The notes below the pieces were generated by a model. That model made no database searches and was not told the DNA's origin. It saw nothing but the letters and a program-made list of their open reading frames with translations. A program made the translations under genes and the position numbers. This document shows, one piece after another, positions 24,387 through 33,040 of a stretch of DNA of 35,341 bases (position 1 is the first letter of the stretch; every line of letters starts with the position of its first letter). The stretch covers positions 1 through 35,341 of the forward strand of contig JAEZKF010000026.1 in the NCBI GenBank assembly GCA_023415575.1, written 5' to 3'. The DNA is from Bacillota bacterium. Lineage in GTDB: Bacteria; Bacillota; Clostridia; Oscillospirales; Ruminococcaceae.

Positions 24387-25769
24387 CTAGTCAATATAAA
24401 ATGCGGCGGCCTTGTCTTTTTTTATGATGGATTTGTTTTTCCATCTTCCGCTCAAATAGTAGGTCAGAGCCAGCGAAAGGCCCAGCGCCCATCCGATGGC
24501 ATAGCATAAGTAGAGGTCATCACGGCCGATAAAATGTGCAATGAGATATGCGCTCGGCACGCGGGCAGCCCACAGCGACAGGGTGGTGGAAATCAGCGGA
24601 ATGGTCATCTCGCCGGCTCCGCGCATGATGCCGTTTACTACAAATAGGATTGCCAGCAGCCAGTGGAAGGGCAGGATGCGGTAGAGATAGGCAAGACCTG
24701 CCTGTATAACCGGTTCGGACGGGCTAAAGAGCCGCATGATATACGGACATACGAGAAGAAGAATCGCGCTGATGGCTATGTTGCAGCCGACTGACATGAA
24801 AAGGGTAACCCTTGCGCCCTTTTTTACGCGGTCCATCTTGCCGGCACCGATATTCTGCCCCACAAAGGTGGTAACTGCTGTTGCAAAGCTTTGGATAGGT
24901 AAAAATGAGAAGGTGTCAATCTTGCTTGCGCCGTTATAACCGGCCATAAAGTCAGAGCCGTAGCTGTTAATCAAAGACTGCATCGCCATAATGCCGATCG
25001 AGAAGATTGCCTGTTGAACACCGGCGGGAATACCGAGCTTTACAGCCTGCAGCAAGAGGTTTTTGTTAAACCGAATCCGAAAGGGGTTGATGTGCATTTC
25101 GGGATACTTTTTGTTGATATAGAAGATACCGAATAACCAGGAGCAAAACTGTGCGATAACGGTTGCAATCGCGACACCGGCCACACCCCAGTGAAACACA
25201 ATCACGAATGTAAGGTCAAGCGCAATGTTAATTCCGGTGGCGACTGCCAAGAACAGCAGGGGAGAGCGGCTGTCTCCGAGGCCCTGAAGGATACCGGCGT
25301 TTACGTTGTAGCCGAGCGACGCGATGATTCCGATAAAGATGATGGTCATATAGGTGTAGGCATCCGCGAATGTGTCATCAGGAACCTGCATAATCCTTAA
25401 AAACCAACCGCTCAATAGCACACCGATTATGGTAAGCGGTATAGATCCTACCATAACGGCAGAGTAGATGGTCTCTACAGTCTTGTGAACCTTTTCAAGG
25501 TCATTTGCACCGTAATATTGCGCAATCATAATAGTAGCGCCGATTCCGATGCCCATAAATAACGCTGAAAACATGAATATAACGGGGAAGGCTGTGCCGA
25601 CGGCGGCCAATGCGACGCTGCCGACGTAGTTGCCGACCACGATGCTGTCGACTACATTATACAGCTGCTGAAAGATGTTGCCGATTAAAAGAGGGATAGC
25701 AAAGGTTAGTATGAGTTTGGTAGGGCTTCCGACGGTCATATCGGAAGTTTTGGAGCTTGATTGCGACAT
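24387..25769 (-). CDS. MATE-family multidrug/toxin exporter
   Basis: 460 aa, 12 predicted membrane helices, the usual MATE length. N-terminal TKLILTFAIPLLIGNIFQQLYNVVDSIVVG pattern (split over residues 17-46) and the matching second half around ILPFHWLLAILFVVNGIMRGAG are typical of the DinF/NorM-like clostridial branch. It exports cationic drugs or metabolites in exchange for Na+ or H+; substrate unknown. SD AGAAGG is present. It has its own promoter and is divergent from the mutarotase-like gene. Confidence 0.93.
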   Translation of the reverse strand: MSQSSSKTSDMTVGSPTKLILTFAIPLLIGNIFQQLYNVVDSIVVGNYVGSVALAAVGTAFPVIFMFSALFMGIGIGATIMIAQYYGANDLEKVHKTVETIYSAVMVGSIPLTIIGVLLSGWFLRIMQVPDDTFADAYTYMTIIFIGIIASLGYNVNAGILQGLGDSRSPLLFLAVATGINIALDLTFVIVFHWGVAGVAIATVIAQFCSWLFGIFYINKKYPEMHINPFRIRFNKNLLLQAVKLGIPAGVQQAIFSIGIMAMQSLINSYGSDFMAGYNGASKIDTFSFLPIQSFATAVTTFVGQNIGAGKMDRVKKGARVTLFMSVGCNIAISAILLLVCPYIMRLFSPSEPVIQAGLAYLYRILPFHWLLAILFVVNGIMRGAGEMTIPLISTTLSLWAARVPSAYLIAHFIGRDDLYLCYAIGWALGLSLALTYYLSGRWKNKSIIKKDKAAAFYID

Positions 25770-25909
25770 TTTTTGATTCCTTCTTTTTTCAATTGTGTTA
25801 TCTGACGTTGAACAATATCATTACTATCGCGGTAGGTGGGCGTAGGAATAAATATTTCAACTGAAATGTTGCACGATGTACGGTAATCCTGAATTCGGCA
25901 ACAACTTTT

Positions 25910-25939
25910 ATTATAACATAAATCCTTTAGCAAACACAA
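25910..25939 (-). promoter_or_regulatory. Candidate promoter of the MATE gene
   Basis: TTGTGT - 18 bp - TATAAT on the minus strand. Confidence 0.5.
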
Positions 25940-26088
25940 CGCCGCAATGATGCACGAAAATAGCGTACTGAAGAGTCATCCGCGGATGGTTAAGAGGAAA
26001 CGACTGGCTTCTATATATTCGGCAGGGTGATGTACAAAAAGCGCTTTTTGCCTGTAGATAAAAATGAAGTAAAATTAAACCAAACTCC

Positions 26089-26117
26089 TTGCCAACCGTC
26101 CGATGAACGTTTATAAT
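26089..26117 (+). promoter_or_regulatory. Promoter P1 of the mutarotase/GH94-like pair
   Basis: TTGCCA - 17 bp - TATAAT, about 240 nt ahead of the first gene. Both LacI-type operators lie downstream of it, where they could act as roadblocks. Confidence 0.6.
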
Positions 26118-26180
26118 ATGGTCATTATATGGGTTTACGAATGTCTGCATCTATCGTATGCACATTTTTTTACGAAGGGT

Positions 26181-26194
26181 TGTAAACGATTACA
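26181..26194. promoter_or_regulatory. LacI-type operator, copy 1
   Basis: TGTAAACGATTACA, a palindrome with a central CG typical of LacI/CcpA-family sites. It lies 12 bp upstream of the P2 -35 box. Confidence 0.75.
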
Positions 26195-26206
26195 CTTTCG
26201 GCGCAA

Positions 26207-26235
26207 TTGAGATTGTCCTGTGAAGGTCTGATAAT
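26207..26235 (+). promoter_or_regulatory. Promoter P2 of the mutarotase/GH94-like pair
   Basis: TTGAGA - 17 bp - GATAAT, lying between the two operators. Confidence 0.45.
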
Positions 26236-26273
26236 CCTTATATAAATCTGATTTCGGATTGAAAGAGCTAATC

Positions 26274-26287
26274 TGTAAACGATTACA
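26274..26287. promoter_or_regulatory. LacI-type operator, copy 2
   Basis: Same 14 bases as copy 1, with centres 93 bp apart. It lies downstream of the P2 start site, so a repressor bridging both copies would enclose P2. Confidence 0.75.
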
Positions 26288-26359
26288 GGACTGGCGTTGA
26301 ATCGACGGTTTCTATCACAATAAGCCGCATAATAAATATGTAAGAACGGGGTATGAAAG

Positions 26360-27253
26360 ATGAGTTTACAACAGCTTGTACTTTGCAACGAAAGACTTAC
26401 AGTGAACATAGCATCACCCGGGACACTGTACCGCGGGTCACGCTTTGATTGGAGCGGCTTTATTACGCAGGTAAATCTAGACGATCAGCACACCTTCTGT
26501 GTTGCTGAATCCCTTGAAGAGGGAAAGGGCTCAGGTGGCTGTGGGCTGTGCGGCGAGTTTGGCATACGAATGCCGATTGGCTACGATGAGGCGCAAGTCG
26601 GAGAGTGCTTCCCGAAGCTTGGCGTGGGCAATCTCATAAAACCGGATAACGCGCCCTACGACTTCTTCCGACCCTATACCGTCAATCCGGCGGAGTGGGA
26701 GGTTGATGCGAACGATACCGAAGCTGTCTTTTCAATACGTTCGCAACCCTGCAATGGCTACCGCTATAGCTACACAAAGAAGATTACGCTTGATAACAAC
26801 CGCCTGACTATTGCATATATACTTCAGAACACCGGAGATAAGCCGATTGAAACAAACGAGTACTGCCACAACTTTGTGGGTATCGACAATACTCCGGTAG
26901 GCCCGCAATACAAGCTTAGGCTTCCGGCAACTGCTGTTGTAAAGCTCTTGCAGGGAGACCTCATTGTTAGCGACGCAACCGCAACGGTTACATGGCCGAT
27001 TGGCCCAATGAAGCAGGAATTTTACTGCACCGTAACCCCGTCATGCGCGCAGGAGCTATTCTCATGGGAGCTTATCAACAGCACGGCGGGTGTAGGCGTG
27101 CGCGAAAAAGACGATTTTATCCCAAGTGACTTCGCAATATGGGGCTCTAACCATGTGATAAGCCCCGAGTCATTTGTGTCTATATCAATAAAACCCGGCC
27201 AAACCCAGCAATGGATGCGTGAATATGAGTTCTTTTACATCGAAGAAAGATGA
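26360..27253 (+). CDS. Galactose-mutarotase-like protein (aldose 1-epimerase fold), function uncertain
   Basis: 297 aa; GGGG eight nt upstream of the ATG. The sequence reads as a beta-sandwich sugar-binding protein of the mutarotase superfamily: GTLYRGSRFDWSGFITQV near residue 21, GEFGIRMPIGYDEAQVGECF near 65, KLGVGNLIKPD, and NTGDKPIETNEYCHNFVGID near 158, with His and Glu residues where mutarotases have catalytic ones. The N-terminus matches aldose 1-epimerases only loosely. It lies directly before the GH94-like gene and overlaps its possible upstream start by 4 nt, so it probably handles the same sugar (inference). No signal peptide, so cytoplasmic. Confidence 0.75.
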   Translation: MSLQQLVLCNERLTVNIASPGTLYRGSRFDWSGFITQVNLDDQHTFCVAESLEEGKGSGGCGLCGEFGIRMPIGYDEAQVGECFPKLGVGNLIKPDNAPYDFFRPYTVNPAEWEVDANDTEAVFSIRSQPCNGYRYSYTKKITLDNNRLTIAYILQNTGDKPIETNEYCHNFVGIDNTPVGPQYKLRLPATAVVKLLQGDLIVSDATATVTWPIGPMKQEFYCTVTPSCAQELFSWELINSTAGVGVREKDDFIPSDFAIWGSNHVISPESFVSISIKPGQTQQWMREYEFFYIEER

Positions 27254-27264
27254 GGATGACAACC

Positions 27265-29964
27265 ATGTCAAACGCAGTACGATTTATTGACAAGTTAGGG
27301 ACATTTCGGCTTGATAACGCACATAAAAGCAGTTTTTTGTATTTTCCGCTAGCCAATGAAGAGGGGATGATGTCCGCAATCACCCCCATCCTGCGCGGGG
27401 ATATTAAAAGCGGGCAGAACAGCTTTTTTACCCCGCCTGTTTCTGTGCAGGACCTGCATAACAGCATGTATGGCCGCAACTTCTGGTTTACGGTGACCGG
27501 CTACGGTCCATGGTCGGCGGTAGGAGCATCATCATGTCAGATAGCCGATGATAAGGAGAAATCTTGGGTAGAGGCGGGCTTTTTATGGCACCGTGTGACA
27601 AGAGAAAACACTGAAATCGGCATTCGCGCCGAAACCACAAGCTTTGTGCCGGTGGGTGAAGGGCGCACGGAGCTTATGAAGGTAACAGTGACAAATATCG
27701 GCATGGATGAGCTGCGGATGGTGCCCACAACTGCAATCCCCATCTATGCCCGTTCGGCGGACAACATCCGCGACCACCGGCATGTGACGAGCCTGCTCAA
27801 CAGGATATACATTGTGGATGAGGGAGTAGAAGTATGCCCCACTATGACGTTCGATGAGCGCGGCCATAAACCCAATAACGCCAGCTACAACGTCTATGCC
27901 GCAGACGAAAACGGGTCATTGCCTATAGGGGCGATTCCGAATGCAGATGAGTTTATGGGCGAAGGCGGCTGCATGGAGTGGCCGAACGCGGTAGTGAATT
28001 TTGACACTCCGTTACTGCATGCGGGCGATTGTGTAGAGGGCTATGAAGCGGTAGGTGCCCTGCGCTTTTCTGAGCTATGCCTTGCGCCCGGTGCATCTTA
28101 TACCTATGTAGTAGCGCTGACAATGACTGACCCGGAAAAACAAGTACGGGGTATGCTGCTGTCAGTCAAAAAATTCGACGAACTCCTTGAAAAGACCAAG
28201 ACGCATTGGGAGAAAAAGCTCGGAGACCTTCGCTTCTTCGGCGCGGATGATACATTCGATATGTGGATGAAATGGGTATCCCTCCAGCCGATACTTCGCA
28301 GGATATACGGATGCTCATTTTTGCCCCACCACGACTACGGCAGGGGCGGCAGGGGCTGGCGTGACCTCTGGCAGGACTGCCTAGCCTTAATGCTCATTGA
28401 GACCGACAGTGTTCGCCCCCTCTTGCTCAACAACTTTGCAGGTGTGCGAATGGACGGTACAAACGCAACAATCATCGGCTCTAGGCCCGGTGAGTTTATA
28501 GCCGACCGCAACAACATCAGCCGTGTATGGTCTGACCACGGGGCATGGCCCTGTTTTACGGTTTTGCTCTATATCGACCAGAGCGGTGACCTAGACTTCT
28601 TATTTGAGCAGCAAGCCTACTTCAAAGACCGCCTGATTATGCGGTCTACCTGCACAGATGACAGCTGGCAGCCCGATCAGGGCAGCCGGCAAAAGGATGA
28701 GCAAGGCCACGTTTATATGGGCACGATACTTGAACACTTACTAGTGCAAAACCTCTGTGCTTACTACAATGTGGGAGAGCACGGGAATGTCCGCATTGAG
28801 AACGCCGACTGGAATGATGCCTTCGATATGGCAGCGGATAAAGGTGAAACGGTGGCCTTCACTGCTTTTTACGCAGGCAACCTATACCGTCTGGCAAACC
28901 TGCTTCGCACCATCAAGCAGAATAAAGGGATAGAGACCGTACAGCTTGCATCAGAGCTGATGGCGCTGCTTGATATCGACCAAAACCTGCAGGGCGCAGA
29001 CAACCCACAGGCAAGAAGGCAGCGCCTGACACAGTATATGCAGTCCTGCAAGCACACAATAAGCGGCACAACAGTTTCGGTGGATATCATCCGACTTGCC
29101 GATGACCTTGAAAGAAAGGCGGATGTGCTCAGCAGCAATATCCGAGAGAGCGAATGGATTCACTCGGCAGAAGGGTATGAATGGTTTAACGGATACTACG
29201 ACAACGGCGGCCATAGACTTGAGGGTGACCACCCGAACGGGGTACGCATGACACTCACGGGGCAGGTATTTCCGCTCATGATGGGGATTGCGACCGATGA
29301 GCAGGCAAGCAAGACCGCTAAAAGCGTAAAACGCTATCTGTTTGACGAGAAGCTGGGCGGTTATCGGTTAAACAGCAACTTCGGTGAGGTTAAGCTGGAC
29401 ATGGGAAGATGCTTCGGCTTTGCCTTTGGTCAAAAGGAAAACGGGGCAGTATTTTCCCATATGGCAGTGATGTATGCCTTTGCCCTGTATCGGCGCGGTC
29501 TTGTACAGGAGGGATATGAGGTCCTGCAGTCACTGTATAGATTAAGCACCGATTTTGAGCGGGCGAGAATATACCCCGGTATCCCAGAGTACTTCAACAA
29601 CGCGGGCAGGGGAATGTACCACTACCTCACGGGTGCTGCAAGCTGGCTGTTGCTGCTGATGCTTACCGAGGTGTACGGCGTGCGCGGAGAGCTCGGAAAC
29701 CTGCGAATCGCACCCCGCCTTGTAGGCTCTCAGCTTAGCGGTGAGCGCACGACGGGTGTATGTACCGTTTTTGCGGGCAGGCGTCTGCGTATTGAGTTTT
29801 ACAGCACGCACTCGATTCTGCAAAAGGCCACAGTAATCCGTGTGACGGTGGATGGGCTGGAGTTAGATGGAGTGACTGACGGCGGTACCGCCCTCATTGA
29901 TAGAGCCAAAATCCTTAAACTCAGCGCAGAAGCACAACACACCATCCGCATACAACTTGAGTAA
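27265..29964 (+). CDS. GH94-like glycoside phosphorylase (cellobiose-phosphorylase superfamily)
   Basis: 899 aa from the ATG at 27265 (GAGG nine nt upstream); an ATG at 27250 overlapping the previous stop is the alternative. N-terminal beta-sandwich (FWFTVTGYGPWSAVGASS), then an (alpha/alpha)6 barrel: HDYGRGGRGWRDLWQD near 355, NNFAGVRMDGTNATIIGS near 395, ENADWNDAFD near 511 with the likely general acid Asp in DWND, and YHYLTGAASWLLLLM near 785 resembling the phosphate-binding TG-aASW loop. No signal peptide, so it would split an imported disaccharide or oligosaccharide with phosphate. The substrate cannot be read: cellobiose, laminaribiose, sophorose-type and other beta-glucosides are all handled in this group. 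No transporter gene is adjacent. Confidence 0.85.
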   Translation: MSNAVRFIDKLGTFRLDNAHKSSFLYFPLANEEGMMSAITPILRGDIKSGQNSFFTPPVSVQDLHNSMYGRNFWFTVTGYGPWSAVGASSCQIADDKEKSWVEAGFLWHRVTRENTEIGIRAETTSFVPVGEGRTELMKVTVTNIGMDELRMVPTTAIPIYARSADNIRDHRHVTSLLNRIYIVDEGVEVCPTMTFDERGHKPNNASYNVYAADENGSLPIGAIPNADEFMGEGGCMEWPNAVVNFDTPLLHAGDCVEGYEAVGALRFSELCLAPGASYTYVVALTMTDPEKQVRGMLLSVKKFDELLEKTKTHWEKKLGDLRFFGADDTFDMWMKWVSLQPILRRIYGCSFLPHHDYGRGGRGWRDLWQDCLALMLIETDSVRPLLLNNFAGVRMDGTNATIIGSRPGEFIADRNNISRVWSDHGAWPCFTVLLYIDQSGDLDFLFEQQAYFKDRLIMRSTCTDDSWQPDQGSRQKDEQGHVYMGTILEHLLVQNLCAYYNVGEHGNVRIENADWNDAFDMAADKGETVAFTAFYAGNLYRLANLLRTIKQNKGIETVQLASELMALLDIDQNLQGADNPQARRQRLTQYMQSCKHTISGTTVSVDIIRLADDLERKADVLSSNIRESEWIHSAEGYEWFNGYYDNGGHRLEGDHPNGVRMTLTGQVFPLMMGIATDEQASKTAKSVKRYLFDEKLGGYRLNSNFGEVKLDMGRCFGFAFGQKENGAVFSHMAVMYAFALYRRGLVQEGYEVLQSLYRLSTDFERARIYPGIPEYFNNAGRGMYHYLTGAASWLLLLMLTEVYGVRGELGNLRIAPRLVGSQLSGERTTGVCTVFAGRRLRIEFYSTHSILQKATVIRVTVDGLELDGVTDGGTALIDRAKILKLSAEAQHTIRIQLE

Positions 29965-30007
29965 AAAACGTGGACTTCTAGGTGCCATATTCAAGCATTT
30001 CTTCGCG

Positions 30008-30052
30008 GCAGGAACCGTCTTTGTGTAAATTACAAAGATGGTTCCTGCTATT
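30008..30052 (+). terminator. Terminator after the GH94-like gene
   Basis: GCAGGAACCGTCTTTGT/ACAAAGATGGTTCCTGC arms with one G-U pair; the U tract is poor (TATTGAATTAT). Confidence 0.65.
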
Positions 30053-30082
30053 GAATTATATTCATTTTTGTGATTTTGGGTC

Positions 30083-30111
30083 TTGACGAAACGGCATCGA
30101 TTTTGTATAAT
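30083..30111 (+). promoter_or_regulatory. Promoter of tRNA-Ala(GGC)
   Basis: TTGACG - 17 bp - TATAAT, 16 bp ahead of the tRNA 5' end. Confidence 0.85.
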
Positions 30112-30127
30112 AATCTACGTCGCATAC

Positions 30128-30203
<76 letters not shown>

Positions 30204-30204
30204 A

Positions 30205-30242
30205 AGCTGACAGTTCAAAATGAACTGTCAGCTTCTATTTTT
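30205..30242 (+). terminator. Terminator of tRNA-Ala(GGC)
   Basis: AGCTGACAGTTCA/TGAACTGTCAGCT perfect 13-bp stem, then TCTATTTTT. Confidence 0.92.
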
Positions 30243-30427
30243 CCAGTGCATACGTACAGCTTAGATATTATATTATCATTCGATCAATTAAGAAGCGCAG
30301 GATAACCATGTTGACCGTGTTTTTCCTGCTCTACTATCTGTAAGAAGTGAATTTCCTATAATATCAAGATTATTTCTTCGGCAATAAACTTGGGCCCTAA
30401 ACCCTTGAAAAAATAAATTATTAATTA

Positions 30428-30457
30428 TTGACATTGTTATTCCATTTATGCTATGAT
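30428..30457 (+). promoter_or_regulatory. Promoter facing glnN
   Basis: TTGACA - 18 bp - TATGAT. Transcription would start about 30464, at the first base of the strong hairpin. Confidence 0.7.
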
Positions 30458-30463
30458 GTAAAA

Positions 30464-30515
30464 AACAGCAAAGGCGCTGTAGGTAAAACCTGCAGCGCCT
30501 TTGCTGTTTTATTTT
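30464..30515 (+). terminator. 21-bp hairpin with U tract at the transcript start, ahead of glnN
   Basis: Arms 30464-30484 and 30488-30508 pair over 21 bp (one G-U), loop AAA, followed by TTTTATTTTAG. The minus strand also leaves it with TTTTTTAC. It is too close to the promoter to end any coding transcript, so it is either an attenuator of glnN or the end of a very short RNA. Confidence 0.75.
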
Positions 30516-30729
30516 AGTTTTTGGCAAAGGCAAAACAATTCCTTAGATGTTTGGCAAGCTCAATCAAAACAGTCACCGTAGCTTTGAAAGCTACTACTAC
30601 CATTGCAGGAGAAATCGGGCAGTCGCGAGATTATATGCTTATTCGATAAGCACCACATCAGCGAAGTGCAGATTTCTGTTATATAGCCTATCAGGCAAGC
30701 GGAATTGAACTATTTTAAAGGGGGCAAAC

Positions 30730-32835
30730 ATGATGAAAAACCTGAATGTTCAGGAAATCTTCGGCAGCATGGTGTTCAATGATACCGTAATGAAAGAACG
30801 TCTGCCGAAGGACATTTATAAGGCAATCAAGAAGACAATTGCTATGGGCACTCATCTGGAACTGGATGTAGCGAATGTTGTTGCCAGCGCAATGAAAGAT
30901 TGGGCAGTAGAAAAAGGTGCAACCCATTTTACCCACTGGTTCCAGCCTATGACAGGTGTTACTGCGGAAAAACATGACAGCTTTATCGTACCGGACGGCG
31001 AAGGTAAGGTTATCATGGAGTTTTCGGGTAAGGCCTTGGTAAAGGGCGAACCGGATGCATCGAGCTTCCCCTCGGGCGGTTTGCGTTCGACCTTTGAGGC
31101 AAGAGGATATACCGCGTGGGACCCCACTTCTTACGCTTTTGTAAAGGATAATACCCTGTATATCCCCACTGCATTCTGCTCTTACAGCGGTGAAGCAATC
31201 GACAAGAAGACACCTCTTCTGCCCTCCATCCAGGCTCTGAACACTCAGGCGCTGCGCATTCTGCGTTTGTTCGGCGTCAATGATGCAAACCGTGTTCTTT
31301 CCTCTGTAGGACCGGAGCAGGAGTACTTCCTTGTTGATAGGGATGTATGGCTGAAGAGACCTGACCTCATTTACTGCGGCAGAACCCTGTTTGGCTCTCG
31401 TCCGCCCAAAGGTCAGGAGATGGAAGACCATTACTTCGGTGCTATCAAAACCAGAGTAGCCAAGTTCATGCAGGATCTGAATGAAGAACTGTGGAAGCTC
31501 GGCATTTTTGCGAAGACCCAGCATAACGAAGTAGCTCCTGCCCAGCATGAGATTGCGCCGATTTACTGTGAGACCAATGTCGCAACCGATCATAACCAGC
31601 TGGTTATGGAGATGCTAAAGAGCGTTGCCGCAAGGCATAATCTGGCCTGTCTTTTGCACGAGAAACCCTTTGCGGGTGTGAACGGCAGCGGTAAGCACGT
31701 GAACTGGTCAATCTCGACCGATACAGGCGTAAACCTGCTTGAACCGGGTGATACCCCGTTTGAGAATGCGCAGTTCTTACTCTTCTTAGCTGCAGTTATT
31801 AAGGCTGTTGACGAGTATCAGGACCTGCTGCGTGTTTCTGTTGCAAGCGCAGGCAACGACCACCGCCTTGGCGCGAATGAGGCGCCGCCTGCAATTGTAT
31901 CCATCTTCCTGGGCGAAGAACTAAGCGGCGTGTTGGAGGCCATTGAGAACGGCACCTTGTATGAGGCTCAGGGCAAGAAGCTGATGGAAATCGGCGCAGA
32001 TGTATTGCCGCACTTCCCGAAGGATACGACCGACCGCAACCGCACATCGCCGTTTGCATTCACCGGCAATAAGTTTGAGTTCCGTATGCTGGGCTCGTCC
32101 TTCTCGATTGCAGGACCCATCATCGTTATCAATACCATTGTTGCTGAGGCTCTGCGCCAGTTTGCTGATGAGCTTGAAAAGAGCAAGGATTTTGAAGGCG
32201 ATTTAAGCAAGCTCATTAAGAAGACGATTAAGGACCATAAGCGCATCATCTTCAATGGCAACGGATATGATCAGGCTTGGGTTGCAGAAGCAGAGAAGAG
32301 AGGCTTATTAAACCTCAAAACCACACCCGAGGCACTGCCTGCATTCGTTCAGCCTAAGAACGTTGAGCTGTTTACTCGTCATCAGGTATTCACTGAGCAT
32401 GAGATTCATTCTCGCTATGATATCCTGCTCGAGAACTACTCCAAGACCATCAATATCGAAGCGCTTACTATGATTGATATGGTAAGCAAGCAGGTTCTTC
32501 CCGGGGTACTTGAGTATCAGAACGAGCTTGCTGAGCTTGTCATCCGCAAGAGAAAGGTAAGCTCTGAGATTTCAACAGCACCCGAAGAGAAGCTGCTTAA
32601 CAGGATATCCAAGCTCTGCGAGTGCTTAGAAAAGAGGCTCGAGCACCTGTCGCAGGAGACCATCGCGGTTCGCGACATTTCGGATTCTTTAGAGCTTGCA
32701 AAGGCATACCGCGAGCGCGTGTACAATGCTATGAGCGAGCTTAGACTGGTTGTCGATGAGCTTGAGATGATTACAAGCGGCAAGCGTTGGAGCATCCCGA
32801 CCTACGCAGAGCTTCTGTATAGCGTACATGATTAA
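30730..32835 (+). CDS. glnN: Type III glutamine synthetase
   Basis: 701 aa, the length of GSIII (GSI is about 440-470). N-terminal GSIII segment with FGSMVFNDTVMKERLPK, then THWFQPMTGVTAEKHDSF, SSFPSGGLRSTFEARGYTAWD split near 109-130, GPEQEYFLVDR near 197, KTQHNEVAPAQHEIAPIY near 260, ASAGNDHRLGANEAPPAIVS near 374, and FEFRMLGSSFSIAGP near 452. The C-terminal helical tail is GSIII-specific. It makes glutamine from glutamate, ammonia and ATP. GGGGG lies 5 nt ahead of the ATG; the ATG one codon later is equally possible. The leader with a strong hairpin suggests transcriptional control. Confidence 0.96.
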   Translation: MMKNLNVQEIFGSMVFNDTVMKERLPKDIYKAIKKTIAMGTHLELDVANVVASAMKDWAVEKGATHFTHWFQPMTGVTAEKHDSFIVPDGEGKVIMEFSGKALVKGEPDASSFPSGGLRSTFEARGYTAWDPTSYAFVKDNTLYIPTAFCSYSGEAIDKKTPLLPSIQALNTQALRILRLFGVNDANRVLSSVGPEQEYFLVDRDVWLKRPDLIYCGRTLFGSRPPKGQEMEDHYFGAIKTRVAKFMQDLNEELWKLGIFAKTQHNEVAPAQHEIAPIYCETNVATDHNQLVMEMLKSVAARHNLACLLHEKPFAGVNGSGKHVNWSISTDTGVNLLEPGDTPFENAQFLLFLAAVIKAVDEYQDLLRVSVASAGNDHRLGANEAPPAIVSIFLGEELSGVLEAIENGTLYEAQGKKLMEIGADVLPHFPKDTTDRNRTSPFAFTGNKFEFRMLGSSFSIAGPIIVINTIVAEALRQFADELEKSKDFEGDLSKLIKKTIKDHKRIIFNGNGYDQAWVAEAEKRGLLNLKTTPEALPAFVQPKNVELFTRHQVFTEHEIHSRYDILLENYSKTINIEALTMIDMVSKQVLPGVLEYQNELAELVIRKRKVSSEISTAPEEKLLNRISKLCECLEKRLEHLSQETIAVRDISDSLELAKAYRERVYNAMSELRLVVDELEMITSGKRWSIPTYAELLYSVHD

Positions 32836-32879
32836 GGAATAATAAAAACATAAGACAAGAAAACTTCCTCTCTTAATGC

Positions 32880-32917
32880 AAAAGGCGTGTGGTTCAGTTT
32901 GAGCCACACGCCTTTTC
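32880..32917 (+). terminator. Terminator of glnN
   Basis: AAAAGGCGTGTGG/CCACACGCCTTTT arms; 13-bp perfect stem, leaving with TTTTCCTG. Confidence 0.9.
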
Positions 32918-32975
32918 CTGTAGTGTAAAGTAATCTGCCGGCTATGCTAGTAATGGTTATGCATGCAAAGAGGGG

Positions 32976-33005
32976 AAAGGAAAACAGGCCGTTTATAGCG
33001 GCCTG
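32976..33005 (-). terminator. Terminator of asnB
   Basis: CAGGCCG/CGGCCTG arms (32985-33005), followed on the minus strand by TTTTCCTTT. Confidence 0.85.
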
Positions 33006-33040
33006 CTGATTTACAGAAAGAAATACTATACACACAGTTA

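Larger units (their letters stand above)
25770..26359. other. 590-nt divergent regulatory region (MATE / mutarotase-GH94)
   Basis: It holds one minus-strand promoter for the MATE gene, two plus-strand promoters, two copies of a LacI-type operator, and a 16-bp palindrome CAAAAAGCGCTTTTTG at 26035-26050. The MATE transcript has a leader of about 130 nt. An 18-codon ORF near 26123 has no ribosome binding site and is ignored. I see no gene. Confidence 0.7.
30243..30729 (+). other. Long non-coding stretch ahead of glnN
   Basis: 487 nt without a supported gene. It contains a promoter (30428-30457), a 21-bp terminator hairpin starting at the predicted transcription start (30464-30515), and two 7-bp hairpins further on: GTAGCTT-TGA-AAGCTAC (30578-30594) and TGCTTAT-TCG-ATAAGCA (30636-30652). 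I found no second convincing promoter between the hairpin and glnN. Confidence 0.6.

Noticed and set aside
26123..26180. Possible 18-codon leader peptide after promoter P1
   Set aside because: No ribosome binding site and no codon bias that would suggest attenuation.
26170..26409. 79-codon minus-strand ORF in the mutarotase promoter region
   Set aside because: It crosses both LacI-type operators and the real gene start; no start signal.
30464..30508. Inverted repeat considered as an insertion-element end or ANTAR leader
   Set aside because: There is only one copy, no target duplication and no transposase; the loop lacks the A1/G4 hexaloop expected for ANTAR sites.
30288..30533. 81-codon minus-strand ORF ahead of glnN
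   Set aside because: It passes through the 21-bp terminator hairpin and the promoter; no family pattern.
30715..31593. 292-codon minus-strand ORF opposite glnN
   Set aside because: It is the antisense shadow of a strongly conserved enzyme gene.
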